From JABACD01 sp047639675 (GTDB taxonomy: Bacteria; Planctomycetota; UBA1135; GCA-002686595), in assembly GCA_047639675.1 (NCBI GenBank), contig JBLIOI010000008.1, forward strand, positions 1 to 64,000: 64,000 nucleotides of DNA, written 5' to 3'. The translations under genes were made by a program, and so were the position numbers. Shown here in pieces: positions 54,158 to 63,766 of the stretch. The notes beneath the pieces are model-generated. The model had not been told where the DNA came from, searched no databases, and worked only from the letters and a program-made list of their open reading frames with translations. Each line of letters opens with the position of its first letter. Positions within the stretch are counted from its first letter, which is position 1.

Positions 54158-54612
54158 CAAGCACAAGCCCCGCAACCATCCTTCAGTATGAGTTCGAACT
54201 CACGATCAAGGCCCCCACCGCCAAGGTCTGGCAAGCTCTCACCGAAGAGACCAATGCTTGGTGGCTGCCGGACTTCCACATGGTCGCTGCAGGCTCCACG
54301 GTTACGCTCGACGCGCGCGCCGGTGGACCGCTAGTTGAGCAAATGGAGAACGGCTGTTCTTTGCTCTGCTACACCGTCACTATGTGTGTGCCCGAGAGTT
54401 CGTTGCACCTCGTCGGACACATGGCCCCGCAATGGGGCGGTCCCGCAACAACGATGTTGGAGCTCGCGCTCAGTGAATGTGACGCCGGCACCAAGTTCAT
54501 CGTGCGCGATGCAATCTACGGGAACGCAAAAGAGAAAGTGGCAAGTAGTTTGGAAAGCGGCTGGCGACAGCTATTTGGCCAAGGACTTGGCGCCCACGTC
54601 GAAGAAAACTAA
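54154..54612 (+). CDS. AHSA1/SRPBCC-domain protein
   Basis: START-like small-molecule binding fold of 152 residues. It begins FELTIKAPTAKVWQALTEET, the characteristic opening strand and helix, and ends with GWRQLFGQGLGAHVEEN. Proteins of this type are often controlled by an ArsR gene upstream; here that partner is truncated but still overlaps the start (ATGA), so translation may still be coupled. Ligand and role are unknown. Confidence 0.83.
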   Translation: MTSTSPATILQYEFELTIKAPTAKVWQALTEETNAWWLPDFHMVAAGSTVTLDARAGGPLVEQMENGCSLLCYTVTMCVPESSLHLVGHMAPQWGGPATTMLELALSECDAGTKFIVRDAIYGNAKEKVASSLESGWRQLFGQGLGAHVEEN

Positions 54613-54619
54613 GTCGCAG

Positions 54620-56647
54620 CTACTGCATGTCGAGCAAGCCACTCCCCGCCCCATTGCTGAGAGTCTCGGTGGTAGCCGAGTAGTTGATGTTGGCCGCGTA
54701 GATTGCATTCCACGGCAATCGATCTCCATCTCCGACGATCCCCAGGGCGATCGCGGCAGAGCTTCGGGGTAAGTCGGCGAGGCTGGTGTTCTTGAGTACG
54801 GCGACTAAGGGATCCACCGAGTGCTCATCGCCGATGAGGCCCAGGGCATAGGCTATCGATGCCTGGGTGGTGCTAGATTTCGCCTTTGCCAACATCAGAA
54901 TCAGTGAGCCAACGGCTTCCGCGTCGCGCAACATTCCCAGCGCCATCGCACAGTTTTCTAGTAAGGCTTCGTGATACTCAGCACCCTCAAGTTCGGTGCG
55001 TAGAACCACGCGTGCACGATCCGATTTCATCATCCCAAGTGCAAGGGCAGCATAGCCACGAACGTAATCGTCACTCAACTGTTCAAAAGTCTCGAGCAAG
55101 AGAGCCTCGGCATCCAGATCGCCAGCCAATCCACAAGCGAGTGAGTAGGCTGCCTGTTCAGAGCTTCCGCGAGCATCGCGGAGAGCGCTGCGCAGGGCCT
55201 TCAAGGAATACGAGGAAGGTGCCAGGGATTTGCGAATCAAGCCCCCTTCCATCACACCGATCGCCAGACCGGCCCAGGGGCGAAGTTGAGTCTGGCCGTC
55301 GAATAAGCTGTCCGTAAGGAACTCGCGCACTGAGCTGAGTCCAGCGAGTGCATCCATGCCCTGGCCGGGTCGACCTCCAATCCTGCCCAGTGCCATCACG
55401 CACAGGTGCTTGACCAGCGTGTCTGAGTTACGACTCGCATCCATCAGGCGCTCGCGCACTAAGATGTCCTCCGAATCCCCGTCTAAATCGCCCAGGAGGC
55501 CGAAGGCCGTAACGACACTTTGGCGGAGTTCCCGAGTGCCCACGTTGCCACGTTTTGTGACGTAGGGCGCAAATAGGGCTACGACCTGCTGCTTGATGCT
55601 CTCGTCCGCAACTCCCTGCAACAGATTACAGATGGAGTTCGGCGCAAAGGCCCGCACCAACTCGGGACGATCACGATCCTTGGAAGAGGTGAAGAAGTCG
55701 AGCAAGTAGGCAATCTGCTCACTGCGATTGCGCGGCGCACGACTCGCGTGACTGACATGAAAAGCAACGGAAGTATCGATCTCGAGGGGGACCAGTCCCA
55801 TCGCCATCACGGCGGCCACGCGCAGGTCGCGGGTTGCTTGACGCGGCAACTCGCAGGTGAGCCAAAGCGCTTCGACAATCTCCTCACGTCGACTCGCGTT
55901 CTCTTTGTGATTTCCGATCTGTCCCAAGCTAAAGGCTGCGAAGGCCCGGGTGCGTACACTCACCCCGCCCTCGGCTCCTAACAACTTGCGGCCCATGGGG
56001 TCGTCGCTCAAGATTGCCTTTAGCAGGTCGATCGACTCAGACTTGCTCAAGATTCCCAAGGCAACGACAGCCGTGTCGACTACGCCTTGATTGTCTGAGT
56101 TGAGCATCTGCAATAAGAGCGGCTCCACTTCACTTATGTCCTCGGGTGCAGCGTTACCAGCAACTCTCGCCAAGGCTAGTATTGCGCTCTGCACGATCAC
56201 GTCGCTCTTCTCACCGGTGAGCACATCAGATAGAGCCGGAAGGATGACTTCACCAATCGTCTTTTTGGAAGGCAGGTTACCCCTGGCTGCGGCCTGTAGT
56301 TCGCCACGGCTGATGAAATAGTCCCCCGAACCAACAGCGGCATCCTCGCCTTCCCCTCGTGAACTGAATCCGAGGAACTCCTCACTGTTGAAGGACCACC
56401 AAGCCTCCCAACGAGTGAAGTCGCCCGGCACGGCCCCGCCCACTCCACGGCGACTACTGCGGGGAGCCTCGGAAGTCGGTCGGGCCCCGCCAGGTGCTGG
56501 CGCAGGCTTGGGACGCGAGGCTTGCGGTCCACTTGCGGGCCCTCTGACCGTAGGCGGCACCGTATCGAGCGGGTCCGCCAAGGTGAGACTCGAGAGAATA
56601 AGAGCGCCAGCCGCTAAAAAAAAACCGGGGTGGATGAACTTCATCAT
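54620..56647 (-). CDS. Secreted HEAT-repeat protein
   Basis: Exported helical-repeat protein, about 675 residues from ATG 56647 (MMKFIHPGFFLAAGALILSS as signal). Longer upstream starts lack signal character. A Pro/Ala-rich linker spans about 30-75, then HEAT-like repeats from about 120 to the end: VQSAILALARVAGNAAPEDI, VVDTAVVALGILSKS and STTQASIAYALGLIGDEHS. It is probably a protein-interaction scaffold in the periplasm. No catalytic motif is present. Confidence 0.75.
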   Translation of the reverse strand: MMKFIHPGFFLAAGALILSSLTLADPLDTVPPTVRGPASGPQASRPKPAPAPGGARPTSEAPRSSRRGVGGAVPGDFTRWEAWWSFNSEEFLGFSSRGEGEDAAVGSGDYFISRGELQAAARGNLPSKKTIGEVILPALSDVLTGEKSDVIVQSAILALARVAGNAAPEDISEVEPLLLQMLNSDNQGVVDTAVVALGILSKSESIDLLKAILSDDPMGRKLLGAEGGVSVRTRAFAAFSLGQIGNHKENASRREEIVEALWLTCELPRQATRDLRVAAVMAMGLVPLEIDTSVAFHVSHASRAPRNRSEQIAYLLDFFTSSKDRDRPELVRAFAPNSICNLLQGVADESIKQQVVALFAPYVTKRGNVGTRELRQSVVTAFGLLGDLDGDSEDILVRERLMDASRNSDTLVKHLCVMALGRIGGRPGQGMDALAGLSSVREFLTDSLFDGQTQLRPWAGLAIGVMEGGLIRKSLAPSSYSLKALRSALRDARGSSEQAAYSLACGLAGDLDAEALLLETFEQLSDDYVRGYAALALGMMKSDRARVVLRTELEGAEYHEALLENCAMALGMLRDAEAVGSLILMLAKAKSSTTQASIAYALGLIGDEHSVDPLVAVLKNTSLADLPRSSAAIALGIVGDGDRLPWNAIYAANINYSATTETLSNGAGSGLLDMQ

Positions 56648-56818
56648 GGTGAACATTGGGACGACGCGTGCTGCCGAGAGCGCCGAAATTGCGTTCTCCG
56701 CCCGTCTGCAACTCACAAGGCAAAGTTCGTGCCAAGCTGAAGATCAGGCCCCCTCAGCATTCAAGCCCCCTCCCGTGTTCCCCGCAGGGAACGGTTCTTT
56801 CCCCTCTCCGCTCCTTCC

Positions 56819-57232
56819 CTACTCGACCCAGGGGTCGTAGCTCCCGAAGCTCCAGATGTGACCCTCTAGGTCAGTGCAGGTGTAGCAGCTGCCCCCATAT
56901 TCTTGGGCCGTCGGCGGCATCAGAATCTTGGCACCGGCCGCCTCAGCAAGCAGGTAATGCCCGTCCACATCAACGACCACCAAGTACAAGCCTTGGTTAC
57001 TTCCGCCCAGGGTTCGCGGCGGCTTGCAAGCACCCGGCTCGTCACGGGTCGAATAGACCATGACCATCGAGTTGCCATCAGCTGACTTCAATTGCGAGTG
57101 CATGACCTTGCCCTCTTCGCCGGGGACCACGAGGTGCGGCGAAAAGCCAAAGGCCTTCTCGAGCCAAGCAATCGCTGCGGGAGCATCGTCGTAACACAGG
57201 GATGAGATCAGATAGTTCTTGAAGCTTGTCAT
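56819..57232 (-). CDS. VOC-family (glyoxalase-like) protein
   Basis: Small 137-residue cytoplasmic protein of the vicinal-oxygen-chelate fold, PhnB-like. The opening (ISSLCYDDAPAAIAWLEKAFGF) and closing (CTDLEGHIWSFGSYDPW) match single-domain members, which work as dimers. Candidate metal ligands are a His in the MHSQLK segment and Glu in DLEGH. Substrate unknown; other members bind bleomycin-type drugs or glutathione adducts. Confidence 0.88.
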   Translation of the reverse strand: MTSFKNYLISSLCYDDAPAAIAWLEKAFGFSPHLVVPGEEGKVMHSQLKSADGNSMVMVYSTRDEPGACKPPRTLGGSNQGLYLVVVDVDGHYLLAEAAGAKILMPPTAQEYGGSCYTCTDLEGHIWSFGSYDPWVE

Positions 57233-57416
57233 GCACCGAGTCTACCGAGAGGAGTCAGCGCGGGCTTTTATCGCGATTCCAAGTGCGCTTGGCGGGCATC
57301 TGCCGGTACTCATCTTGCTTGGGGCAATAGGCAGGGAGCGCTCCGCCAAGAACGCACCCCCGGTCCAGAATCAGGTTGTGCACCTGGCGTGGGAGCCACG
57401 GGCTACCGTCGGCTTC

Positions 57417-59843
57417 TCAGTGAACCTTCATCTTCAGCAGATTCGAGTACGCAGCCTGCGAACCGCCTTCGTCGACGATGACCTGCAAGTGATAGTACTC
57501 GCCGATCAGGTGCAACATCGCCTGCAGGTGTTTGGGAACAACGGCACGCCCTTCCGCATCCAAGGTCCCACTCGCAATCGAGTGAACCTGACCCGTCAAG
57601 TAGCTCAGCCCCGCAACGCCCGCTACTTGGGTGCCAGTGTTAGACGAGAGCGATTGCCGGATGGCGAAGGGCCGCCCGGCAGCTTCGGGTGCGTGGATGA
57701 ACAAGCGCGGCGTATCTCCAGCTTTGGAGCGCCCCCACATTCCAAGGGTCGGAGTGGGCGAAACGGTGCGCAAGATCAACTCATCAAGCAGAGCTTCGGT
57801 CACCCCCGCATCCGGGTCATCCAGAACTACAAAGCGTAGGCGCATCCTGTCCGTCAACTCGACCTTGGATTCAAGATTGTGTCGAACACGCTGCCACGCA
57901 TTCTCGTGCTGAACTATTTCAAGCTCAGTCCAACTATCGCCGTCATTGTTCGAGACGAAGACCGTTAGGGAATTAACGGCCACTGCAGTCTGAAGCAAAC
58001 TCGTAGACCAGCGCTTGTACTCGAGCTGCAGATGTTCGAAACCATGGGCGTCAAAGCGTGGAGATGTCAGCCGGGTGATGCCATCCACATCATTGTCATT
58101 GCTGTCAGTTCCAGCAAGCGCGCCTGTCACCCAACAAGCTCCGCTTTGAGAACTCGAGGCATCCCCTGCTGGTTGAGTTGTTTCGCCAGAGGTTGAGTCG
58201 ATTACGTAGGCCGGAACGGCGCGCTCCCAGCCCCCGTCAGCGTTGCCTGCGACTTCCCAATTTGCATAGGTCAGCTCGGCACCATCGAATGCCAAGATCT
58301 TGGGTTCCCCGAGGACCAGATCTAAGGACAAGTCGCCGCTAGCTCCCTCCCCTTCAAGCCTGACCTTGGAGTGATAAAGCCTGTTCGAGGGCGCGTCCGC
58401 TGCGAACTGAACGCTGAGGAATTCTGTGCGGGCTTCCCCGGGTGCAAGCTCAAAGGCTGTCGGAAGGGTGATTGCGGAAGTAACCGACGGCGCGATCTTC
58501 AGGGAGATTTGGCCAGTTGAAGGTAGCAAGCCGCCATTGATCAGCTCGACCTCCAGCGCCCATGATTCACCCGGCTCCTTCCAGTCGTCGCCGTCGCCCA
58601 AGAGCTCAACCCAAACCGGGTCCGCTATCCGCGGTGCTGGCCCCGCACGTCGAGCCATCTCCATGAAGCCTGGAATCAGCTCGTTGCACAATTCGCCGAT
58701 GCGTGGGCCAATAGGCCAAAAACCGTCCTGGTCCGTTCCAATCTCGATCGCCAGGGCCAAGGTTCCGTGCGTCCCGTATTGGAAGTCAACACTTGTGCCG
58801 TTGGCGAAGTACAAGGAATCCCAAACCGGGCCGTAGGTCCATCCGAGGGGATTCGAAAAAGCGCTCGCAAAGTCGCGGAAGAGTCCGTCATCAGCCGTCA
58901 ACACGGAATCGTAGCCCCAAGGCAAAACACACTGACCGCCGTAGCTATGGCAGGAGATCGAAAGGTCCGGCGGCATCGCTAATGCGAGGTTCCGCAGGGC
59001 AGCCGATTCTGGTTCCGAGAAGGGCTTTTCGCCGCGGTAATCGTTGTGGCCAGGAACGCTTGATGACCCGTCCCACTGCGGCCCCCACTCCCAGTCGTAA
59101 TTGCGATTGAGATCAACCCCCAAGGAGCCGTCCGCATTTTGGTGCATATTCTTGCGCCACAACCCGCCGCCGGAGGGAGTCAAGATGTGATTGAACTCGT
59201 AGCCATCCGGATTCACGATCGGGATGAAGAGCAAATTACGCCCGTCGACCAGCTCGCGGACTTCCGCGTCGCTCAAGTAGTTCTGGGCTAGGTACTCCGC
59301 AAAACGCAAGACCGCTTCACCACTAATCGGTTCACGCGCATGATGCAAACCGTCGAACCAAACGAGTGGTTCCGAGGCATCATTTGCGGAGGGTGTGTCC
59401 GAGATTCGGATCGCCCATATCTTTCGCCCCTCGATCGACGTGCCAATGGAGAAGGGCGCAGAAACGACGTCCGCATAGATAACGGACAACTGCACCATCG
59501 CTAGACGCATCTCCTCACCTGTGCGATAGCCAGCAAAGGATCCGCCGCCAGCGAATTGGAAGTGCGAGGCGCGCTCGGCGTAGAAGCCCGATAGGTCTTC
59601 TTGTACGATTTTCAAGCGCAAGCCCAGGTTCCGCAGTAGCGCCTGCTCTTCATCATCGGCAATGATTCGCGCACGGCCGCGTCCGTGAAAGTGATCGTCG
59701 ACGTCCGTCGCAAAACGACTCAGCAGTTCACGGTCACGCCGACCAGAAAGCTCGACGTTCACCAAATCAAGAACGGGAGCCCGCTCCTGAGGCAGGAATA
59801 GACTGAGGGCAAAAAGGGCTGAAATCATAGTTGCGGGCACCAT
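57417..59843 (-). CDS. Secreted M14 zinc carboxypeptidase with C-terminal domains
   Basis: Exported metallocarboxypeptidase of 808 residues with a short signal (MISALFALSLFLPQE). A propeptide-like region covers about 20-110. The catalytic domain has HxxE in GLHHARE (His168, Glu171), NRNYDWEWG (Asn246/Arg247), His299 in SCHSYGG and Glu367 in ALAIEIGTD. The zinc and catalytic residues are intact. About 400 C-terminal residues hold CARDB-like and other beta domains (EVELINGGLLPSTGQISLKI; WERAVPAYVID). It probably degrades peptides outside the cell. Confidence 0.92.
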   Translation of the reverse strand: MVPATMISALFALSLFLPQERAPVLDLVNVELSGRRDRELLSRFATDVDDHFHGRGRARIIADDEEQALLRNLGLRLKIVQEDLSGFYAERASHFQFAGGGSFAGYRTGEEMRLAMVQLSVIYADVVSAPFSIGTSIEGRKIWAIRISDTPSANDASEPLVWFDGLHHAREPISGEAVLRFAEYLAQNYLSDAEVRELVDGRNLLFIPIVNPDGYEFNHILTPSGGGLWRKNMHQNADGSLGVDLNRNYDWEWGPQWDGSSSVPGHNDYRGEKPFSEPESAALRNLALAMPPDLSISCHSYGGQCVLPWGYDSVLTADDGLFRDFASAFSNPLGWTYGPVWDSLYFANGTSVDFQYGTHGTLALAIEIGTDQDGFWPIGPRIGELCNELIPGFMEMARRAGPAPRIADPVWVELLGDGDDWKEPGESWALEVELINGGLLPSTGQISLKIAPSVTSAITLPTAFELAPGEARTEFLSVQFAADAPSNRLYHSKVRLEGEGASGDLSLDLVLGEPKILAFDGAELTYANWEVAGNADGGWERAVPAYVIDSTSGETTQPAGDASSSQSGACWVTGALAGTDSNDNDVDGITRLTSPRFDAHGFEHLQLEYKRWSTSLLQTAVAVNSLTVFVSNNDGDSWTELEIVQHENAWQRVRHNLESKVELTDRMRLRFVVLDDPDAGVTEALLDELILRTVSPTPTLGMWGRSKAGDTPRLFIHAPEAAGRPFAIRQSLSSNTGTQVAGVAGLSYLTGQVHSIASGTLDAEGRAVVPKHLQAMLHLIGEYYHLQVIVDEGGSQAAYSNLLKMKVH

Positions 59844-59940
59844 ACTGGTAGCAAGAATTAGGATATCGCATTTTGAAAGCTTAGGAGAGTTCTCCTCTCT
59901 AGAGTTGCAATCTGGGCCCGCCCCACCATCCTATTCGCCC

Positions 59941-60735
59941 ATGGCAACCCCCCTACTCAAAGCGCTCTCCCATCTCGTGGGCTGGGCCGCGGACCGCAAG
60001 GTGCCCAATTCCATGCGCGCTCGGCTCTATCGCGGCTACGCCCGGGTGACGGGCTCGAACATTTCTGAGGCCCGCGGGCCTCTAGAAATTTACCCAAGCC
60101 TCGGAGCCTTCTTCATCCGCAGGCTTGTGGATGGCGCACGCCCCATCGAGACCGACCCCCAGCTGATCCCCTCACCGGTCGATGGTCACTTCCAAACGAT
60201 CACTACTATTAATGAGGGCTCGGTTCTGCAGGCCAAGGGCTTCTCCTATCCCGTGCGCGAACTACTCGCTGGTGTCGGTGAAGAGATCGAGCTGGAGGGC
60301 GGGCAAGCTTGGACCATCTACCTTTCCCCCAGCGACTACCACCGCATCCATTCCCCAGAGGACGCGAAGCTCGTGGAGGCCCGTTGGGTTGAGGGCGCTC
60401 GCTACTCGGTAGCGCCGGGGGTCCTAGCCAAGCGCCAAGTCCTCTCTATTAATGACAGGGCCGTCCTGCTCCTCGAAACGGAGCACGGGCCCTTGCTCCT
60501 GGTTTTGGTGGGCGCTTTGAACGTTGGCCGTATTCGCGTTTTGGGGGTCGAACCGGCCGAAAGAGCCGAATTGGGCAAGGGTTTGGCCTTCGATCGCGGC
60601 GCGGAACTGGCGCGCTTCGAGATGGGTTCTACGATCGTCCTGATCTCCCCCGCTGGCGGTTTAAAGACCCTCGACTCGACGAAAGTGGGCGACGCGATTC
60701 AGATGGGCGAAGCCCTCGCCCGCTGGCAATCCTAG
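59941..60735 (+). CDS. psd: Phosphatidylserine decarboxylase
   Basis: Makes phosphatidylethanolamine from phosphatidylserine at the inner membrane. I use ATG 59941 rather than an upstream ATG at 59905, giving 264 residues. Motifs include IYPSLGAFFIRRL, PSPVDGHFQ, and DYHRIHSP with the catalytic His. The self-cleavage site reads FEMGSTI, an MGST version of LGST, where Ser230 becomes the pyruvoyl group. This is the conventional membrane-type enzyme. It is divergent from the M14 gene and precedes the next gene by four bases. Confidence 0.95.
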   Translation: MATPLLKALSHLVGWAADRKVPNSMRARLYRGYARVTGSNISEARGPLEIYPSLGAFFIRRLVDGARPIETDPQLIPSPVDGHFQTITTINEGSVLQAKGFSYPVRELLAGVGEEIELEGGQAWTIYLSPSDYHRIHSPEDAKLVEARWVEGARYSVAPGVLAKRQVLSINDRAVLLLETEHGPLLLVLVGALNVGRIRVLGVEPAERAELGKGLAFDRGAELARFEMGSTIVLISPAGGLKTLDSTKVGDAIQMGEALARWQS

Positions 60736-60739
60736 AACC

Positions 60740-61351
60740 ATGGCTCTCACCCAAGTCGATCGAACGCTGATCCGCCTCTCGACGGCGATTGTGCTTGGCG
60801 AGTGGGATGAAGTGCGCCGACTACGCCGCGAGGAGTGTGAACAGGGTCCGAACCGCGCCTGGCGGGAGTGCGTCCTGCAGACTCACTTATTCGCGGGCTT
60901 CCCACGCCTCGTACAAGCCTTTAGCGTCTTGGAGGAAGTCGGTGGCCTTGGCGAGGTGCAAGCGAACGAGCTGGAAGGATCGCTTAAATCGGAAGAGGAG
61001 CGTGGTTCGGAACTGTTTTCGCGAATCTATGCGGACCAAGCAGATGGCTTGCGCGAGAAGCTCGGAAGCTATCACGAAGATTTCGGCAATTGGATTCTCG
61101 AACACGCTTACGCTCGAGTCTTGGCAAGGCCGGGGCTACCCGCAGACCGCCGTGAACTACTCGCAGCCTGCGCCTTGGCAGCTTTGGATCAGGATCGCCA
61201 GCTCGCGAGCCATGCCCGAGGTAGCCTGCGCTGCGGGGCGACCTTTGAGGAGTTGACCGCTGCATTCGACTGTGTCCAGGATCTCATAGGCAGCGAACGC
61301 TGCACTCGTGCCAAGCGAATCGCGGAGCGTTTCCGGGCAACGCAAAACTGA
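60740..61351 (+). CDS. Carboxymuconolactone-decarboxylase-like protein
   Basis: Cytoplasmic all-helical protein of 203 residues with the CMD/AhpD fold. The region WRECVLQTHLFAGFPRLVQAF has the family pattern, and a second helical unit (LAACALAALDQDRQLASHARG) follows. The CxxC redox pair of AhpD is absent, so it is unlikely to be a peroxidase partner. It starts four bases after psd and is probably co-transcribed, but no link in function is clear. Confidence 0.7.
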   Translation: MALTQVDRTLIRLSTAIVLGEWDEVRRLRREECEQGPNRAWRECVLQTHLFAGFPRLVQAFSVLEEVGGLGEVQANELEGSLKSEEERGSELFSRIYADQADGLREKLGSYHEDFGNWILEHAYARVLARPGLPADRRELLAACALAALDQDRQLASHARGSLRCGATFEELTAAFDCVQDLIGSERCTRAKRIAERFRATQN

Positions 61352-61796
61352 GCTGGGCAAAGTGCCCCCCCCTGGTTAGGTGATCCTAACTGGGCACAAG
61401 TGCCCGAATCCAAAAAGGATCAATCTATCCGGTTTCAAAGATCGCTTCCCTAACAGTTTCCTGTCAAGAAACTTTAGGTCCGCCCGCGATCCTCGAAGGT
61501 TCTTCCAAGTTGCTTTTGATCACCCCTAGCGATACCGCCAGCACTGTTTTCCTGTCAAGTTTCAAATTCAGGAATTAAGCCTACCTCGGCCCCATCTCCC
61601 GAAGACCTGGAACACTGCAATTTTCACTATTGCGGAACTGCGATCCTTGGTGAATCATCGGAAGCAATGGCGGAGAGAGTGCTTGGCCAGCCGCGACCTA
61701 TGGTCCGTTCTACAACTTAGGTTTTCAGTTGGCAAAGTTTGAGCATTCTCGTCCCTCGCTTCTCGAGTTTCAATCACTACAGGTAAGGACATCCAC
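61352..61796. promoter_or_regulatory. Leader region with repeats before the P-domain gene
   Basis: 445 bases without a gene. Near the start are two hairpins, GTTAGG-TGAT-CCTAAC and the palindrome GGGCACAAGTGCCC, which may end the upstream operon. Farther on, TTTCCTGTCAAG occurs twice (61457-61468 and 61549-61560), and the first copy sits in AGTTTC-n7-GAAACT. These could be regulator sites for the downstream secreted gene. An AAGGA ribosome site precedes that gene's ATG. Confidence 0.45.
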
Positions 61797-62831
61797 ATGA
61801 GAGCTCTCAAGTTCATCTCACTTCTCGGCGTTGCCGTTTCCCTTTCAGCAACAGCTAACGCTCAATTCTCCGTCTCTGGTGGCGGCAGCGCAGTTCCGGC
61901 ATCTGGCTCAGGTGGGGACGGCGGAGCCCTCTACCCCACGACCATGCCCGCGACGCCCGGAGCATCTACAGCTACAGTCCCCGGAAACGTCACCTCGATC
62001 ACCTCGATCGAAGTCGACGGCTTCGCCCACACATGGTCTGGCGACGTCCAGTGCACCTTGGCCGACCCGAATGGCGTCGAGCACCTCATCTTCCTGCGTC
62101 CCGGCTTCTTGAACACGAGTAACTTCGGTTCTGCTGGCGACTTCGGTGGCGACTACACATTCGTCGAGTCTGGCGGATCTAGCCTTCCCACCACTTCAGC
62201 AGCAGGCAGCAACATCCCCGCTGGCACCTACAACCAGTCGTTCAGCTCTGGCGGAGCCACATGGGTTAGTGGCGACAACGGCATCAACAACACACCGATG
62301 TCAGCTATCACCGGTCCCCAGGGCGACTGGACGCTGACAATGTACGACTGGGGCGGCGGCGACAGCGGCGCCTTCACTGGCTGGACCCTTAACGGCGACA
62401 GTGACGGAAACGAGTGCTTCCTGACGATCGGCGACAGCGCTGGTAGCTCTTCATTCACCCCCGACCAGCACACTCTTACGAGCCAGCTGAACGGCGTGAA
62501 CACTTACTACCCGGTGCTCCTTGACTCGATGCCCGAGTTCATCATTCCCGGCAACCCGGGAACGAGTATCAGTGGCAACGGCACATTCGGCAACGCAAGT
62601 GTCGTCCGCTCAGCCTTCCGTACATTCGCCGTTGAGGTGATCATGTACAACGAGACTGTCTTCCCGACGCAGCCCGAGCAGCACTCGAACGGTCTCTTGG
62701 TCTACATCTCGAACTCCGGCAACGTCACTACGGTTCCCTTCGGAACCGGCACCATGGGCGTCTGGGCAAACGTTGCTCAGAACAGCTCAGGCCAGAAGGT
62801 CCTGACCTTCCCCTTCACGATGCCCCAGTAG
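61797..62831 (+). CDS. Secreted protein with P-domain-like fold
   Basis: Exported 344-residue protein with a signal peptide (LLGVAVSLSATANAQ). Residues about 65-200 resemble the P/Homo B domain that caps proprotein convertases: VDGFAHTWSGDVQCTLADPNG and PQGDWTLTMYDWGGGDSGAFTGW. No protease domain is attached. A second beta region (about 210-340) follows. Low Lys/Arg and high Gly/Ser/Thr content suit a secreted structural or adhesin-type protein. It is followed by a strong terminator. Confidence 0.7.
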   Translation: MRALKFISLLGVAVSLSATANAQFSVSGGGSAVPASGSGGDGGALYPTTMPATPGASTATVPGNVTSITSIEVDGFAHTWSGDVQCTLADPNGVEHLIFLRPGFLNTSNFGSAGDFGGDYTFVESGGSSLPTTSAAGSNIPAGTYNQSFSSGGATWVSGDNGINNTPMSAITGPQGDWTLTMYDWGGGDSGAFTGWTLNGDSDGNECFLTIGDSAGSSSFTPDQHTLTSQLNGVNTYYPVLLDSMPEFIIPGNPGTSISGNGTFGNASVVRSAFRTFAVEVIMYNETVFPTQPEQHSNGLLVYISNSGNVTTVPFGTGTMGVWANVAQNSSGQKVLTFPFTMPQ

Positions 62832-62905
62832 TTTTGTGAGCTCGGCACCTTGCTGGGCTGCGCGTAAGCGAAGGAGCCCCCCGGGGTTCCTTCAATCAAC
62901 GCACT

Positions 62906-62945
62906 CCGCCCCGTTTCCTCGGCATTCGCCAGGGAAACGGGGCGG
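62906..62945 (+). terminator. Terminator of the P-domain gene
   Basis: CCGCCCCGTTTCC (62906-62918) pairs perfectly over 13 bases with GGAAACGGGGCGG (62933-62945), followed by ATTCTTATT. It lies 74 bases past the stop codon and before the next GT2 gene. Confidence 0.88.
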
Positions 62946-63001
62946 ATTCTTATTAACAGCGAGTGCGCCTTTCGGCTGCTCCGGGGTAGATTTAGCAACC
63001 C

Positions 63002-63757
63002 ATGACAACCCCCGCCCCTCCCTCCCCGTCTGCACCTGAAAGCTATGACCTCTCCCTGGTCATCGCCTGCTACAACGAAGAGGGTCATCTCCTGGAGTCC
63101 GTGCGTGAGGTCGTCAGGACGCTTTCAGCCACGCACTACACATGGGAGCTGATCTTCATCGACGACTGCAGCAGCGATCGCACACGCGAGCTCCTGGCGC
63201 AGATCGTGAAAGACAAGGACAACATGCGACTGGTCTTGCACGAGACCAACCTAGGCCGCGGCGGGACGGTAACGGAAGGCTTCAAGCTTTCCAACAGCAG
63301 GATCGTCGGCTTCATCGACATTGACCTGGAAGTCCACTCCTTGTACATCCCCCCGATGCTCCTCTCAATCGACGCTGGCTACGATTGCGCGACCGCCTAT
63401 CGCATCTACAAGGTGCGCCTAAACCCGGAGCACCTGTTGCGCCACATCCTGAGTCGCGGCTACCGCGTGCTGTTTCGCGCTATGCTTAACGTTCCCCTGC
63501 GTGACACGGAAACGGGCTTCAAGTTCTTCCGCCGTGAAGCTGTCTTGCCGGTGCTAGCGGAGACTCAGCACGCGGGCTGGTTTTGGGATACGGAAGTCAT
63601 GGTGCTCGCACACCTGCACGGCTTGAAAATCGACGAAATCCCCTGCCTTTTCATTCAACGGCCGGACAAGGAATCCACAGTCAGAGTCGTGCAGGACACG
63701 CGCGACTACCTCAAGGCGCTATTCAGCTTCCGCAAGCGTTTACTCAATAGACGCTAG
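63002..63757 (+). CDS. GT2 family glycosyltransferase
   Basis: Cytoplasmic family 2 glycosyltransferase of 251 residues, related to polyprenyl-phosphate sugar synthases. Motifs include LSLVIACYNEEGHLLESV, IFIDDCSSDRTREL, GFIDIDLEV (DxD type) and ETGFKFFRREA. It differs from the copy at 27893 in the second half, where a WFWDTEVMVLAHLHGLKIDE segment is closer to synthases such as ArnC/GtrB. It lacks their C-terminal membrane helices. The sugar is not determined. Confidence 0.85.
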   Translation: MTTPAPPSPSAPESYDLSLVIACYNEEGHLLESVREVVRTLSATHYTWELIFIDDCSSDRTRELLAQIVKDKDNMRLVLHETNLGRGGTVTEGFKLSNSRIVGFIDIDLEVHSLYIPPMLLSIDAGYDCATAYRIYKVRLNPEHLLRHILSRGYRVLFRAMLNVPLRDTETGFKFFRREAVLPVLAETQHAGWFWDTEVMVLAHLHGLKIDEIPCLFIQRPDKESTVRVVQDTRDYLKALFSFRKRLLNRR

Positions 63758-63766
63758 AGAACGCAT

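Noticed and set aside
57219..57839. A plus-strand frame of about 200 codons over the end of the M14 gene
   Set aside because: It mirrors the coding strand of a confident carboxypeptidase gene and shows no family resemblance.
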